This document shows, in pieces, positions 1 through 9,152 of a stretch of DNA of 14,018 nucleotides. The stretch lies in NCBI GenBank assembly GCA_903921665.1, contig CAIXQT010000270.1, positions 1-14,018 of the forward strand, written 5' to 3'. Under the pieces are notes generated by a model. The model was given only the letters and a program-made list of their open reading frames with translations, did not search any database and had not been told where the DNA came from. Numbering within the stretch: position 1 is the first letter of the stretch; every line of letters begins with the position of its first letter. The DNA comes from an uncultured Opitutia bacterium (lineage in GTDB: Bacteria; Verrucomicrobiota; Verrucomicrobiia; Opitutales; UBA953). Position numbers and translations under genes: made by a program.

Positions 1-148
1 CTACGCCGATCGCACCCTGACCAAGAACCCCATCACCCCCGCCGACCAGGCCGAAGCCTACTTCCTCCTCGTGACCAATCGCCTCAGCAAGACGACCGGA
101 CAGGTCATCACCGTCGACGGCGGCCTCCACGAGGCCTTCCTGCGCTAA
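1..148 (+). CDS. Bifunctional rhamnulose-1-phosphate aldolase / L-lactaldehyde dehydrogenase (RhaEW type), C-terminal fragment
   Basis: Only the last 48 residues are in the window; the reading frame starts at base 2 and ends with TAA at 146-148. The tail carries the end of a short-chain dehydrogenase fold: ITPADQAEAY, then LSKTTGQVITVDGG and a terminal EAFLR. The combination SKTTG...VDGG...AF-R at the extreme C-terminus is characteristic of the fused aldolase/short-chain dehydrogenase family, in which an N-terminal class II aldolase cleaves rhamnulose-1-phosphate (or a related deoxyketose phosphate) and the dehydrogenase oxidises L-lactaldehyde to L-lactate in the cytosol. Four bases separate it from lutA, whose product would help consume that lactate, which supports the call. 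The aldolase half lies outside the window, so a stand-alone SDR cannot be excluded from the sequence alone. Confidence 0.75.
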   Translation, partial: YADRTLTKNPITPADQAEAYFLLVTNRLSKTTGQVITVDGGLHEAFLR

Positions 149-152
149 TCCT

Positions 153-872
153 GTGCGCGTCTCCCTCTTCGTCCCTTGCTTCGTCGACCAGCTGACCCCT
201 CAGGTCGGCCTGGCGACGGCCAAGGTATTGAAGCGCCTCGGCCACGAGGTGGAGTTCCGTTCGGCCCAGACCTGCTGCGGCCAGCCTTCGTTCAATTCCG
301 GCCAGTGGGACGTCGCCCGCGAGGCGGCCATCCGTGCGCTCGGCGTCTTCCGCGGCGCCGAAGTCGTCGTGGGTCCTTCGGGTTCCTGCGTCGCGATGAT
401 GCGTCAGTTCTACCCGGAACTGCTCAAGGGCACGCCGCACGCCGCCGAAGCCGACGACCTGGCTGCGCGCACGTTCGAATTCTCCGAGTTTCTGGTGAAG
501 AAGCTCGGCGTCACCGACGTCGGCGCGAAGTTCGCCAAGAAGGTCACCTACCATGACGGCTGCCACGCCCTGCGTGAGCTGCGCCTCAAGGAAGAACCCC
601 GTCAGCTGCTCCGCGCGGTCAAGGGACTCGAGCTCATCGAGTCCGAGGAAGGCGAGACCTGCTGCGGTTTCGGCGGTCTCTTCTCCGCCAAGTTCCCGAT
701 GATCTCGACCGCGATGGTCCAGGTCAAAGGCGGCGCCCTTGCCCGGACCGGCGCCGACTACGTCGTCTCTTCCGACCCCTCCTGTCTCCTGCAGATCGGC
801 GGCTGGCTCTCCCGCGAGGGCAAGCCGATCCTGCCGCTGCACATCGCCGAAGTCCTGGCCAACGACGCCTGA
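153..872 (+). CDS. lutA: L-lactate oxidation complex subunit LutA (cysteine-rich (Fe-S)-binding protein)
   Basis: This 239-residue protein matches LutA/YkgE over its full expected length. It starts MRVSLFVPCFVDQLTPQVG and carries two cysteine-rich CCG modules. The first has QTCCGQPSFNSG (Cys41-Cys42); the second has GETCCGFGGLFS (Cys170-Cys171), preceded by the conserved VTYHDGCHALREL segment. CCG modules in this family and in heterodisulfide reductase bind an iron-sulfur cluster. LutA works in the cytosol with LutB and LutC to oxidise L-lactate to pyruvate. The start is a GTG at 153, four bases after the preceding stop; it gives the normal family N-terminus and no upstream start fits. Two bases separate its stop from lutB, so the genes are almost certainly co-transcribed and probably translationally coupled. 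Confidence 0.93.
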   Translation: MRVSLFVPCFVDQLTPQVGLATAKVLKRLGHEVEFRSAQTCCGQPSFNSGQWDVAREAAIRALGVFRGAEVVVGPSGSCVAMMRQFYPELLKGTPHAAEADDLAARTFEFSEFLVKKLGVTDVGAKFAKKVTYHDGCHALRELRLKEEPRQLLRAVKGLELIESEEGETCCGFGGLFSAKFPMISTAMVQVKGGALARTGADYVVSSDPSCLLQIGGWLSREGKPILPLHIAEVLANDA

Positions 873-874
873 CC

Positions 875-2255
<1,381 letters not shown>

Positions 2256-2263
<8 letters not shown>

Positions 2264-2936
2264 CGCCCGCTCCGATATTTTCGCCCGCATCCGCGAAGCG
2301 CTTAAGGTCAAGGCCCCTAAGCCTCACCTGAAAGGCGAGCCCAAGCCAGGCAGCACCTCCTCAGTGGCCAAACCATGGTTGCCTGATGGCGGCGAGACCG
2401 CCGACGCCAGCCTGTCCATCCTCGCCGAGCAGCTCGCTAAGCTGAAGGCCGTGCTCATCCGCGTGCCTGACCACGCCTCGGCCGCCAAAGCCGTCGCCGA
2501 GCTTTCCGCGGCGAAGAACTGGAAGAAAGTCGCCTATCACGGCCATCCCTTACTCCGCCCCGTCGCCGCCGCCCTCCCATGCGAGACCTGGGAAGCTGAC
2601 ACCTCCTTCGAGAAGCAGCGCCTCGAAGGCTGTGACGCAGGCATCACGACCTGCGAGTCCATCGTCGCCCAGCTCGGAGCGATCCTCGTCTCCAGTGCCA
2701 GCTCCGGCGGCCGCGCACTTTCCATCCTGCCGCATGTCCACGTGGTGGTGGCCGAAGCCTCACAGGTAGTCCCTGACCTTGGTTCCGCCTTGGCGCTGGC
2801 CAAGGCCCGCCACGGCGACCAGATGCCGAGCATGCTCTCGTTCATCACGGGTCCGAGCCGCACCGGTGACATCGAGCGCATCCTGGTGCTCGGTGCTCAC
2901 GGCCCGAAGGAACTGTACCTCGTCCTCGTCGGCTAA
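2256..2936 (+). CDS. lutC: L-lactate oxidation complex subunit LutC (LUD domain protein)
   Basis: This 226-residue protein belongs to the LUD family (LutC/YkgG). After a short N-terminal helix (SDARSDIFARIREALK) and a basic linker, the LUD core shows the recognisable stretch GCDAGITTCESIVAQLGAIL, then SSGGRALSILPHVHVVV and ASQVVPDLGSAL, ending with ITGPSRTGDIERILVLGAHG. It is the third component of the cytosolic lactate-to-pyruvate complex. Its ATG lies inside the end of lutB (8-base overlap) in a different frame. The length is normal for the family and no key segment is missing. No transporter (lctP/lutP) or GntR-type regulator (lutR) is found next to the trio in this window. Confidence 0.92.
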
Positions 2937-2940
2937 ACCG

Positions 2941-5900
2941 ATGCGCTTAGCTTCCCTCGCCCTGCTCTTGCTTGCCAGCGTCGGCTTGGGCGAAGAGCTG
3001 AAGCCGTTCAAGTGGTCGGGTGACCTCAACGTCCCTGATCCTACGTCGGTGACTTTCGACGAGGCCGGGAACGCCTACGTGGCTTCGACCACCCGGCGTA
3101 AGGTCGGCGACCTCGATATCCGCGAGCACATGGTCTGGATCCCCGACGACGTCGCGCTCACATCTCCGGCGGAAAAGCTGGCGTTCTTCCGACGCGAACT
3201 AGCTCCTGGCAAAATGAAGATCTCCCGTGGCGGGCTTAAGGATCACAATAAGGACGGCTCGATCGACTGGAAGGACCTCACTTTCCACCAGGAACGCATC
3301 TACAAGCTCACCGACACGGATCGGGATGGCGTCGCCGACAAGATGACCGTCTTCGCCGAGGGCTTCAACACGCCGGTCTCCGGCATCGCGGGCGGCGTGC
3401 TCTATTTCGACGGCTGGGTCTATATCACGGCCATTCCTGACGTCTGGCGACTCAAGGATAACGATGGTGATGGCGTCGCCGACGTGAAGGAGCTCATCGC
3501 CACGGGATTCGGCGGACACATCGCCTACGCTGGTCACGACATGCACGGACTCCGCCTTGGCCCCGATGGTCGCATCTATTGGACGGTGGGAGACAAAGGC
3601 GCGAATGTCACGAGCAAGGAAGGTCGCCGTTTCCCCTTTCCCCACGAAGGCTGCGTCCTGCGTTGCGAACCGGACGGCACCCGCTTCGAAGTCTTCGCCC
3701 GCGGCATCCGCAACACCCAGGAAATCGCCTTCGATGATTTCGGCAACGTTATCGGGGTCGACAACGACGCCGACCAGCCGAAGGAGCGTGAGCGGTTGAT
3801 GTACCTGCTGGAAGGATCAGACTCCGGCTGGCGCAACCAGCACCAATACCAGAAGACCGATAGCCGATGGATGCGGGAGAACCGATGGCTTCCGAACGGG
3901 GCCCCCGACCAAGCCCTCTCGATTCTTCCGCCCATCGCCAACTATTCGGACGGACCAGCTGGTTTCCTGCATGAACCAGGACACGCCCTTGATGGCGAAT
4001 TACGCGGATGCTTCTTCCTCGACCAGTTCCCAAAGGGCAAGATGGACGCCTTCACCCTGGAGCCGGACAAGGATTCGTTCCGGCTGACTAACCTCCGGAC
4101 GATCAGCACCGGTATCATGGGTATCGGGATGTCATGGGCGCCTGATGGACGAGCCTACTTCGCCGACTGGATCGGCGGCTACCCGCTCGACGCCAAAGGC
4201 GCGGTCTGGCGCTTCGACGTGGCCCCGAACCTCGACAAGACCTCCGAGCAAATACTTTCCAAGCCCTTTTCGGCCTCCATCCCCCGGGATGAACTTCTGA
4301 ATCATCTCGGCCATCGCGATCAGCGCGTGCGAGTGAACGCTTCGATCCGTCTCCATCGGCTGGGAGCCTCGCAGGACATGCTCGCGCTGGCGCTGAAGCC
4401 GGACTCCAAGCGCCTCGCCCGCATCCATGCGATCTGGGGATACGGCATGGGCGTCCGCCAAGGCCAAGTCGACGATATCACCCCGGCCTTGGGTTTGCTT
4501 GACGACGCCGACAGCGAGATTCGCGTCCAAGCGCTCAAGGTGCTCAGCGAAGCCAAGTTCAGCCAAGCCCTGACGGATAAGGTCGCCGCACAACTCGCGC
4601 AGGCAGATATGCGCGTCCGCACCCAAGCCGGCATGACCCTAGCGAAGTTAGGCGGCAAAGTCCCTTTCACAACATTCCTGCGCGACGCCGAAACCGAACT
4701 CCGCCTCCCTTGGCTCCGCCATGGTCTCGTGAGCGGGTTGGCCGGAACCCAGGCGTCGACCGAACTCCTTTCCGCTGCCCAGGCCAATTCCGGTGCCGAA
4801 GCCGTTTTCGCCACGCTCGCCTTGGTCCGACAACGCTCCCCGCTTTTGGCCAAGCTCCTCTCGCACGCGCACCCGGATGTCGTGCTCGAAGCCGCTCGGG
4901 CCATCCATGACGACGAAGGCATCGCCTCGGTCCAAGAAGAACTTGCGCAGTCCTTCGGCGTCCAGGCCCTGCCCCTCCACGCCGCCCGCCGCGCCCTAAA
5001 CGCGAACCTTCGCCAAGGTGACCTGGCCTCCCTGAAACGGCTGCTTGACTGGACGCTCCGACAGCCGGCCGGGACTCCGCTTCGCACCGAAGCGCTCAAG
5101 GCTATCCTCTCGTTTGACCAGCCCCCGGAGTTGGACCTGGTGGATGGTGTCGCGAAAAAATACCCCGCCCGACCCATGGCTTCGATCGCGGGCGTCCTGC
5201 GTGCCCGTCAGGACGAGCTACTGGCCATCCAGAAACCCGAGGAACGTACCGTTGCCCTTGGCCTGTTGGTAAAATACGAATTAGACATCCCTTTCCCCGT
5301 GCTTCTGGCGCTGGCCGAAGACCTTAAGGCAGCCCCGGGCGTCCGCCTGCAGACCTTGCGGCTGCTTTCGCACAAGAAGGATCAACCCGAGGCCATCATC
5401 CGCACCCTGCGTAATGCCGCGGGCGAAGGCAATCCGTCCGAAGTCCGCATCGAAGCCATCGGCCAGTTATTCGTACGCGATACCACCGTCGCCCTCGAGG
5501 TCGCCCGCATGATCATCGATTCAAAGTCGGCGAAAGTCCCGGAGAAGCAGGCAGTCGTCGCAGCGCTGCGCGGTCGCAAGGACACCGTCTCGGTCAGGCT
5601 CCTCCAGGAACTCGTCGATCGCCTTGTCACCCGCAAGCTTGATGCCGGACTCAAGCTGGACGTCTTCGATCTTGCGAAAGAATCCGCCGACGCCGTCGTC
5701 GTCGCCGCGCTGAAGAAATATCTCAGCCCAGGAAACAAGGGCAGCCTCAAGATGGCCAATCCCGAAACCCCCTACGAGCTGCTTACTGACGGCGGCGACG
5801 TCACGCGCGGCAAGGCCATCGTCAACGGACACCTCGGCGCCAACTGCATCGCCTGCCATCGCATCGAGTCCGACGAAGGCAGCGAAGTCGGTCCGACGCT

Positions 5901-6249
5901 CCGAACGGTCGGCGCGCAACGTACCAAGGAAGAGATCGCCGAGTCGCTCGTGGAACCTTCCGCCAAGATCGTCGCCGGCTTCGGCATCGAGACCATCGTC
6001 CTCAATGATGGCGCCAGCTTTGCCGGCAGCGTTATCAAGGAGAACGCCAAGTCCGTCGACCTCCGGTTACCGGACGGAAAGACGCAGAAGGTCGACGTAA
6101 AGACCATCGTATCGCGTACCCCGCCCATCTCGGTCATGCCCCCGATGCTGGGTACCCTGACCCCGTCGGAAATCCGTGACGTCGTCGCCTACCTGTCCGG
6201 GTTGAAGCCTAAGCCGGGCAAGGCCAAGCCGGTAAAGGCCAAGAAATAG
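2941..6249 (+). CDS. PVC-type secreted heme protein: dehydrogenase-like domain, HEAT-like repeats and C-terminal cytochrome c (CXXCH)
   Basis: The protein is 1102 residues from ATG 2941, which gives a clean signal peptide (MRLASLALLLLASVGLG). The open frame extends upstream to 2779, but that would overlap lutC and bury the signal peptide. Residues about 20-420 resemble the membrane-bound dehydrogenase / NHL-like propeller domain of PVC bacteria (DPTSVTFDEAGNAYVAST, HDMHGLRLGPDGRIYWTVGDKG, GIRNTQEIAFDDFGNVIGVD). Three acidic calcium-loop-like motifs are inserted: DHNKDGSID (101-109), DTDRDGVAD (125-133) and DNDGDGVAD (173-181). Residues about 440-920 are helical HEAT-like repeats. The C-terminus has a c-type heme site CIACH (Cys969, Cys972, His973), followed by VGPTLRTVG and a candidate axial Met in MPPMLGTLTPSEIRD. 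The last residues are lysine-rich. It is probably periplasmic and redox-active; the substrate is unknown. It starts 4 bases after lutC, so it may belong to the same operon. Confidence 0.88.
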   Translation: MRLASLALLLLASVGLGEELKPFKWSGDLNVPDPTSVTFDEAGNAYVASTTRRKVGDLDIREHMVWIPDDVALTSPAEKLAFFRRELAPGKMKISRGGLKDHNKDGSIDWKDLTFHQERIYKLTDTDRDGVADKMTVFAEGFNTPVSGIAGGVLYFDGWVYITAIPDVWRLKDNDGDGVADVKELIATGFGGHIAYAGHDMHGLRLGPDGRIYWTVGDKGANVTSKEGRRFPFPHEGCVLRCEPDGTRFEVFARGIRNTQEIAFDDFGNVIGVDNDADQPKERERLMYLLEGSDSGWRNQHQYQKTDSRWMRENRWLPNGAPDQALSILPPIANYSDGPAGFLHEPGHALDGELRGCFFLDQFPKGKMDAFTLEPDKDSFRLTNLRTISTGIMGIGMSWAPDGRAYFADWIGGYPLDAKGAVWRFDVAPNLDKTSEQILSKPFSASIPRDELLNHLGHRDQRVRVNASIRLHRLGASQDMLALALKPDSKRLARIHAIWGYGMGVRQGQVDDITPALGLLDDADSEIRVQALKVLSEAKFSQALTDKVAAQLAQADMRVRTQAGMTLAKLGGKVPFTTFLRDAETELRLPWLRHGLVSGLAGTQASTELLSAAQANSGAEAVFATLALVRQRSPLLAKLLSHAHPDVVLEAARAIHDDEGIASVQEELAQSFGVQALPLHAARRALNANLRQGDLASLKRLLDWTLRQPAGTPLRTEALKAILSFDQPPELDLVDGVAKKYPARPMASIAGVLRARQDELLAIQKPEERTVALGLLVKYELDIPFPVLLALAEDLKAAPGVRLQTLRLLSHKKDQPEAIIRTLRNAAGEGNPSEVRIEAIGQLFVRDTTVALEVARMIIDSKSAKVPEKQAVVAALRGRKDTVSVRLLQELVDRLVTRKLDAGLKLDVFDLAKESADAVVVAALKKYLSPGNKGSLKMANPETPYELLTDGGDVTRGKAIVNGHLGANCIACHRIESDEGSEVGPTLRTVGAQRTKEEIAESLVEPSAKIVAGFGIETIVLNDGASFAGSVIKENAKSVDLRLPDGKTQKVDVKTIVSRTPPISVMPPMLGTLTPSEIRDVVAYLSGLKPKPGKAKPVKAKK

Positions 6250-6295
6250 TCGATGCGTGGTTGAGTCAGCGGGTGGTTGGGCATCAACTGGGCAC

Positions 6296-8509
6296 ATGCT
6301 GCTCCGTCTCCTGCTGCTGGCGCCCTTGGCGGCCATCGCCCAGACCAACCTGACGGCTGAATGGCAGAAACAGTATGATGCGTGGTATTGGCCGGCGCAG
6401 ATGTCGCGCCCCGAGAACGTCCGCTGGTCCGTGTCCGGGCGTCTCATGGCCTACGCTTGGAAAGAGAACGGCGGCCTGGCTTGGAATCTCGTCGACTGCG
6501 CCACCGGCATGATCCGTCCGGCGTTCGACCATGAGAAGGTCGCGGCGGCCCTTTCTGAACAGACGAAGACCCGGGTGACGGCCAAGAAATGGCCGTTCAC
6601 GCGGGTGATTCCGCTTGAGGACACCCGAGTCCGTCTGGAATCCAACACCCAGGCTTGGATCGTGGAAGCCAACCAAAGCCTGACCCCGAGCCAGCCTGGT
6701 CCCAAGATCGCAGCACCGGCTCCCGAGAAAACCGGCAGAGGCCCGGGCGAGTCCAAACGACTGTCGTCGTCGAAGGTCCACGCTGAATCACCGAACGGCG
6801 ACCTCAAGGCGGAAATCCGCGCCGGCAACGTGGTCCTCATCGACCTCAGAAAAGGCAACGTCGAGACCAAGCTCACGCAGGATGGCATCGAAGGAAAAGA
6901 CGCCTATGTCGGCCCCGTCCACTGGTCGCCGGACGGCCGCCACTTCGCGCTTTGGCGCGAGCGCTCCGTCCCCGTACGTCAATACCTCGTGACTGATTCG
7001 GTCAAACAGACCAAGAAATCGATCTCCTACGACAAGCCCGGCGACGATCGGACGGAGCGCCGTCCTTGGATCTTCTCGGTCGACGGCAAGACGAGCAGTT
7101 GTCCTTCGGCGGATGTCCTGCCGAAGACTTACTCCACCGAACGCCTCGATTGGTCGTCCGATTCGAAGCGCCTGCTTTCCGAGTTCATCCGGCGCGGATT
7201 CACCGGGCACGGCATCGTCGAATATGATGTCGACCGCCGGAACTGGCGTCGCTTGCTCACCGAGGAAGATCCGAAGTTCGTCTACTCGTTCGCGACCCGC
7301 TATCGCTACGACCTGGACGAAAGCCGTGCGCTCTGGCTGTCCGAGCGGACCGGCTGGCTGCATCTCTATTCGGTGGACCTCCGGACCGGCAAGACGCTGG
7401 ACGCCGTCACCGACGGCGCCTGGGTCATGAAGGAAGTGCTCAAGGTCGACGAGAAGGCCGGCACGATCACCTTCGTCGCCCTAGGTCGCGTCCCAGGCGA
7501 GAACCCCTATCATCAACATATCTGCACGGTCGGCCCTGACCGGACCTTCGTCGACCTGACGCCATCCGACGGCAACCACGAAGTGACCTTCTCACCCGAC
7601 CGCCGGACGCTGATCGACGTCGCGTCGCGGGTCGATCAAGCGCCGACCTACACGCTACGTAGCGCGGCGGACGGTCGGGCGATCGCCAAGCTCGGCGAAG
7701 CCGATGTCACCCCGCTCAAGAAAGTCGGCTGGTCGCAGACGAGGCCGTTCGTCGCCAAGGACCGCGAGGGTAAGTTCGACATCTGGGGCGTCGTCACCCG
7801 GCCGCATCCGTTCGACCCGAAGAAGAAGTACCCGGTCATCGAGAACATCTACGCCGGACCGCACGGCTCGTTCGCACCCCGATCGTTCAACTGGTGGAAC
7901 CGGACCCATCGCGAACTGTCCATGCTCGGCTTCTACGTGGTCCAGCTAGACGGGCGCGGTACGAATCACCGAGGTAAGGAATTTCATCAGGCCAGCTGGC
8001 GTAACCTCAAGGACGGCGGCTTCCCGGATCGTATCGCCTGGATGAAGTCGCTTGCCAAGACCGAGCCGAACATGGACCTGGCGCGCGTCGGTATCTACGG
8101 GGGTTCCGCCGGCGGTCAGAACACCGCTCATGCCGTGCTTTTGCATGGCGAATTCTACAAGGCCGGCGCCGCCGACTGCGGTTGCTACGACAACCGCATC
8201 GATAAGCTTTGGTGGAACGAGCAGTGGCTCGGCTACCCGGTCGGGCCCTGGTACGAGGAGAACTCTTGTGCCCGCTACGCGGCCAACCTCAAGGGACGCC
8301 TGTTCCTGTCCGTCGGCGAGTCCGACACCAACGTCGACGTGAAGTGCAGCTATGATTTCCGTGATGCGCTGCTCGCGGCCGGCAAGAAGGACCAGATCGA
8401 GTTCCACGTCGTGCCGGGCGCCAACCACGGCGCCGGCGAATCCAACGAGATGCGGGCGAAACGCGCCCGGTTTTTCGAAGCCGCGCTCGGCAAGCCCCTC
8501 CCCCTCTGA
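6296..8509 (+). CDS. Secreted S9-family (prolyl oligopeptidase / DPP IV-like) serine peptidase
   Basis: From ATG 6296 the protein has 737 residues and a signal peptide, MLLRLLLLAPLAAIA, with a likely cleavage before Gln16. A GTG at 6257 opens the same frame but would place 13 residues before the signal. Residues about 30-470 form a repeat-rich beta-propeller (for example HWSPDGRHFALWRERS and RLDWSSDSKRLLSEF), as in DPP IV N-terminal domains. The alpha/beta hydrolase domain follows, with nucleophile elbow GIYGGSAGGQN (Ser604), acid GESDTNVD (Asp677) and GANHGAG (His711). The segment CGCYDNRIDKLWWNEQWLGYPVG is typical of the S9 branch in PVC bacteria. The enzyme should release peptides from proteins or oligopeptides outside the cytoplasm. 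The double-glutamate motif that gives DPP IV its N-terminal anchoring is not evident, so dipeptidyl specificity is not claimed. Two bases separate it from the next gene. Confidence 0.88.
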   Translation: MLLRLLLLAPLAAIAQTNLTAEWQKQYDAWYWPAQMSRPENVRWSVSGRLMAYAWKENGGLAWNLVDCATGMIRPAFDHEKVAAALSEQTKTRVTAKKWPFTRVIPLEDTRVRLESNTQAWIVEANQSLTPSQPGPKIAAPAPEKTGRGPGESKRLSSSKVHAESPNGDLKAEIRAGNVVLIDLRKGNVETKLTQDGIEGKDAYVGPVHWSPDGRHFALWRERSVPVRQYLVTDSVKQTKKSISYDKPGDDRTERRPWIFSVDGKTSSCPSADVLPKTYSTERLDWSSDSKRLLSEFIRRGFTGHGIVEYDVDRRNWRRLLTEEDPKFVYSFATRYRYDLDESRALWLSERTGWLHLYSVDLRTGKTLDAVTDGAWVMKEVLKVDEKAGTITFVALGRVPGENPYHQHICTVGPDRTFVDLTPSDGNHEVTFSPDRRTLIDVASRVDQAPTYTLRSAADGRAIAKLGEADVTPLKKVGWSQTRPFVAKDREGKFDIWGVVTRPHPFDPKKKYPVIENIYAGPHGSFAPRSFNWWNRTHRELSMLGFYVVQLDGRGTNHRGKEFHQASWRNLKDGGFPDRIAWMKSLAKTEPNMDLARVGIYGGSAGGQNTAHAVLLHGEFYKAGAADCGCYDNRIDKLWWNEQWLGYPVGPWYEENSCARYAANLKGRLFLSVGESDTNVDVKCSYDFRDALLAAGKKDQIEFHVVPGANHGAGESNEMRAKRARFFEAALGKPLPL

Positions 8510-8511
8510 AC

Positions 8512-9042
8512 ATGCAAAACCGCCCCTCCGGCCTGATCGAACTCCGCCTCAATAACGTCGGTCAGCTGTTCAATACCATGGACCCTTCGCCTTTCCATGA
8601 GCGCGACCTGGACCATGATGCCGAAGAATTCATCCTGAGCTGGGCCCGGGAACATGAACGGGATTCGGACCTGCGCATTAAGGTCGTGCTCCGCCAGCCG
8701 GCCGATGCGGAGGCCGAGCGCCTGGTCCGCGAGTCGCTCCAGCACTATTTCGAATACCGGGCCCGGATCGCCCGCCATGACCTTGGCGAACTCTTCCGGG
8801 AGGGTCGCACCGCCCTGCTGATCGGCGCGCTCTTCCTGGCCGCGACCTTGGTCCTCCGGAACCTGATCCCGACCGGTGCCAGCTGGTCCGATTTCATGCG
8901 CGAAGGCCTGACCATCTGCGGCTGGGTAGGCCTCTGGAAGCCCATCGACATCCATCTGTATCGCTGGTGGCCGCTGAAGGCCCATGGCGCGCTCCTGACG
9001 CGACTATCCCGTTGCCCCGTCGAAGTCGACTTCGAGGCATAA
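8512..9042 (+). CDS. Uncharacterised protein with two probable membrane segments
   Basis: I do not recognise a characterised family for this 176-residue protein. The N-terminal 90 residues are soluble and charged, with the motif MDPSPFHERDLDHDAEEFIL followed by SWAREHE and an Arg/Glu-rich helix (ESLQHYFEYRARIARHDLGELF). Two hydrophobic stretches follow: TALLIGALFLAATLVLRNLI (about 101-120) and a second around EGLTICGWVGLWKPIDIHLY. A short basic/aromatic tail (WWPLKAHGALL) ends in an acidic DFEA. A protein with both termini on the cytoplasmic side and a helical hairpin in the membrane is plausible. ATG 8512 is 2 bases after the peptidase stop, so it is probably co-expressed with it. Codon use is like its neighbours, and the patterned N-terminus suggests a genuine conserved gene rather than a random frame. 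Confidence 0.8.
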   Translation: MQNRPSGLIELRLNNVGQLFNTMDPSPFHERDLDHDAEEFILSWAREHERDSDLRIKVVLRQPADAEAERLVRESLQHYFEYRARIARHDLGELFREGRTALLIGALFLAATLVLRNLIPTGASWSDFMREGLTICGWVGLWKPIDIHLYRWWPLKAHGALLTRLSRCPVEVDFEA

Positions 9043-9152
9043 AGACGGGCCTTCCCTTGCTTATGAGCTGGGCTGGCCGGCGTCGGAATTACGAAATTTT
9101 TACGATGAGGCATTGACTGAGGGACCCCCCGCCCCCAATCCAAACCTTTCGC
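9043..9152. other. 110-base intergenic region, likely promoter-bearing
   Basis: This is the longest gap in the window and is clearly richer in A and T in its middle (about 9086-9106) than the surrounding genes. It contains a direct repeat of TTACGA, a TACGAT hexamer at 9101-9106 that could act as a -10 element, and TTGACT at 9113-9118 that matches a -35 hexamer but has only a poor -10 partner 17-18 bases downstream. A C-rich run (about 9124-9136) precedes the ATG at 9153. No strong Rho-independent terminator for the upstream gene is visible. A separate transcription start for the following gene is inferred from the spacing and the AT-rich island, not shown. Confidence 0.4.
9089..9105. repeat. 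Two direct TTACGA repeats with an 11-base period
   Basis: TTACGA occurs at 9089-9094 and again at 9100-9105, separated by AATTT, so equivalent bases are 11 apart, close to one helical turn. The pair sits in the only AT-rich island between two GC-rich genes, about 50 bases before the start codon at 9153. Such spacing would suit a regulator binding one face of the DNA, but two 6-base matches can also occur by chance. Confidence 0.3.

Noticed and set aside
2779..2940. N-terminal extension of the PVC heme protein back into lutC
   Set aside because: It would overlap lutC by more than 150 bases in another frame, is Arg/Ser rich, and would move the obvious signal peptide at 2941 to an internal position.
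6257..6295. GTG start 13 codons upstream of the S9 peptidase ATG
   Set aside because: The extra residues MVESAGGWASTGH precede a complete signal peptide that starts cleanly at ATG 6296, so the downstream start is more likely.
9113..9142. A full sigma-70 promoter built on TTGACT at 9113-9118
   Set aside because: The bases 17-18 positions downstream lie around CAATCCA and do not make a convincing -10 element; I kept it only as part of the gap description.
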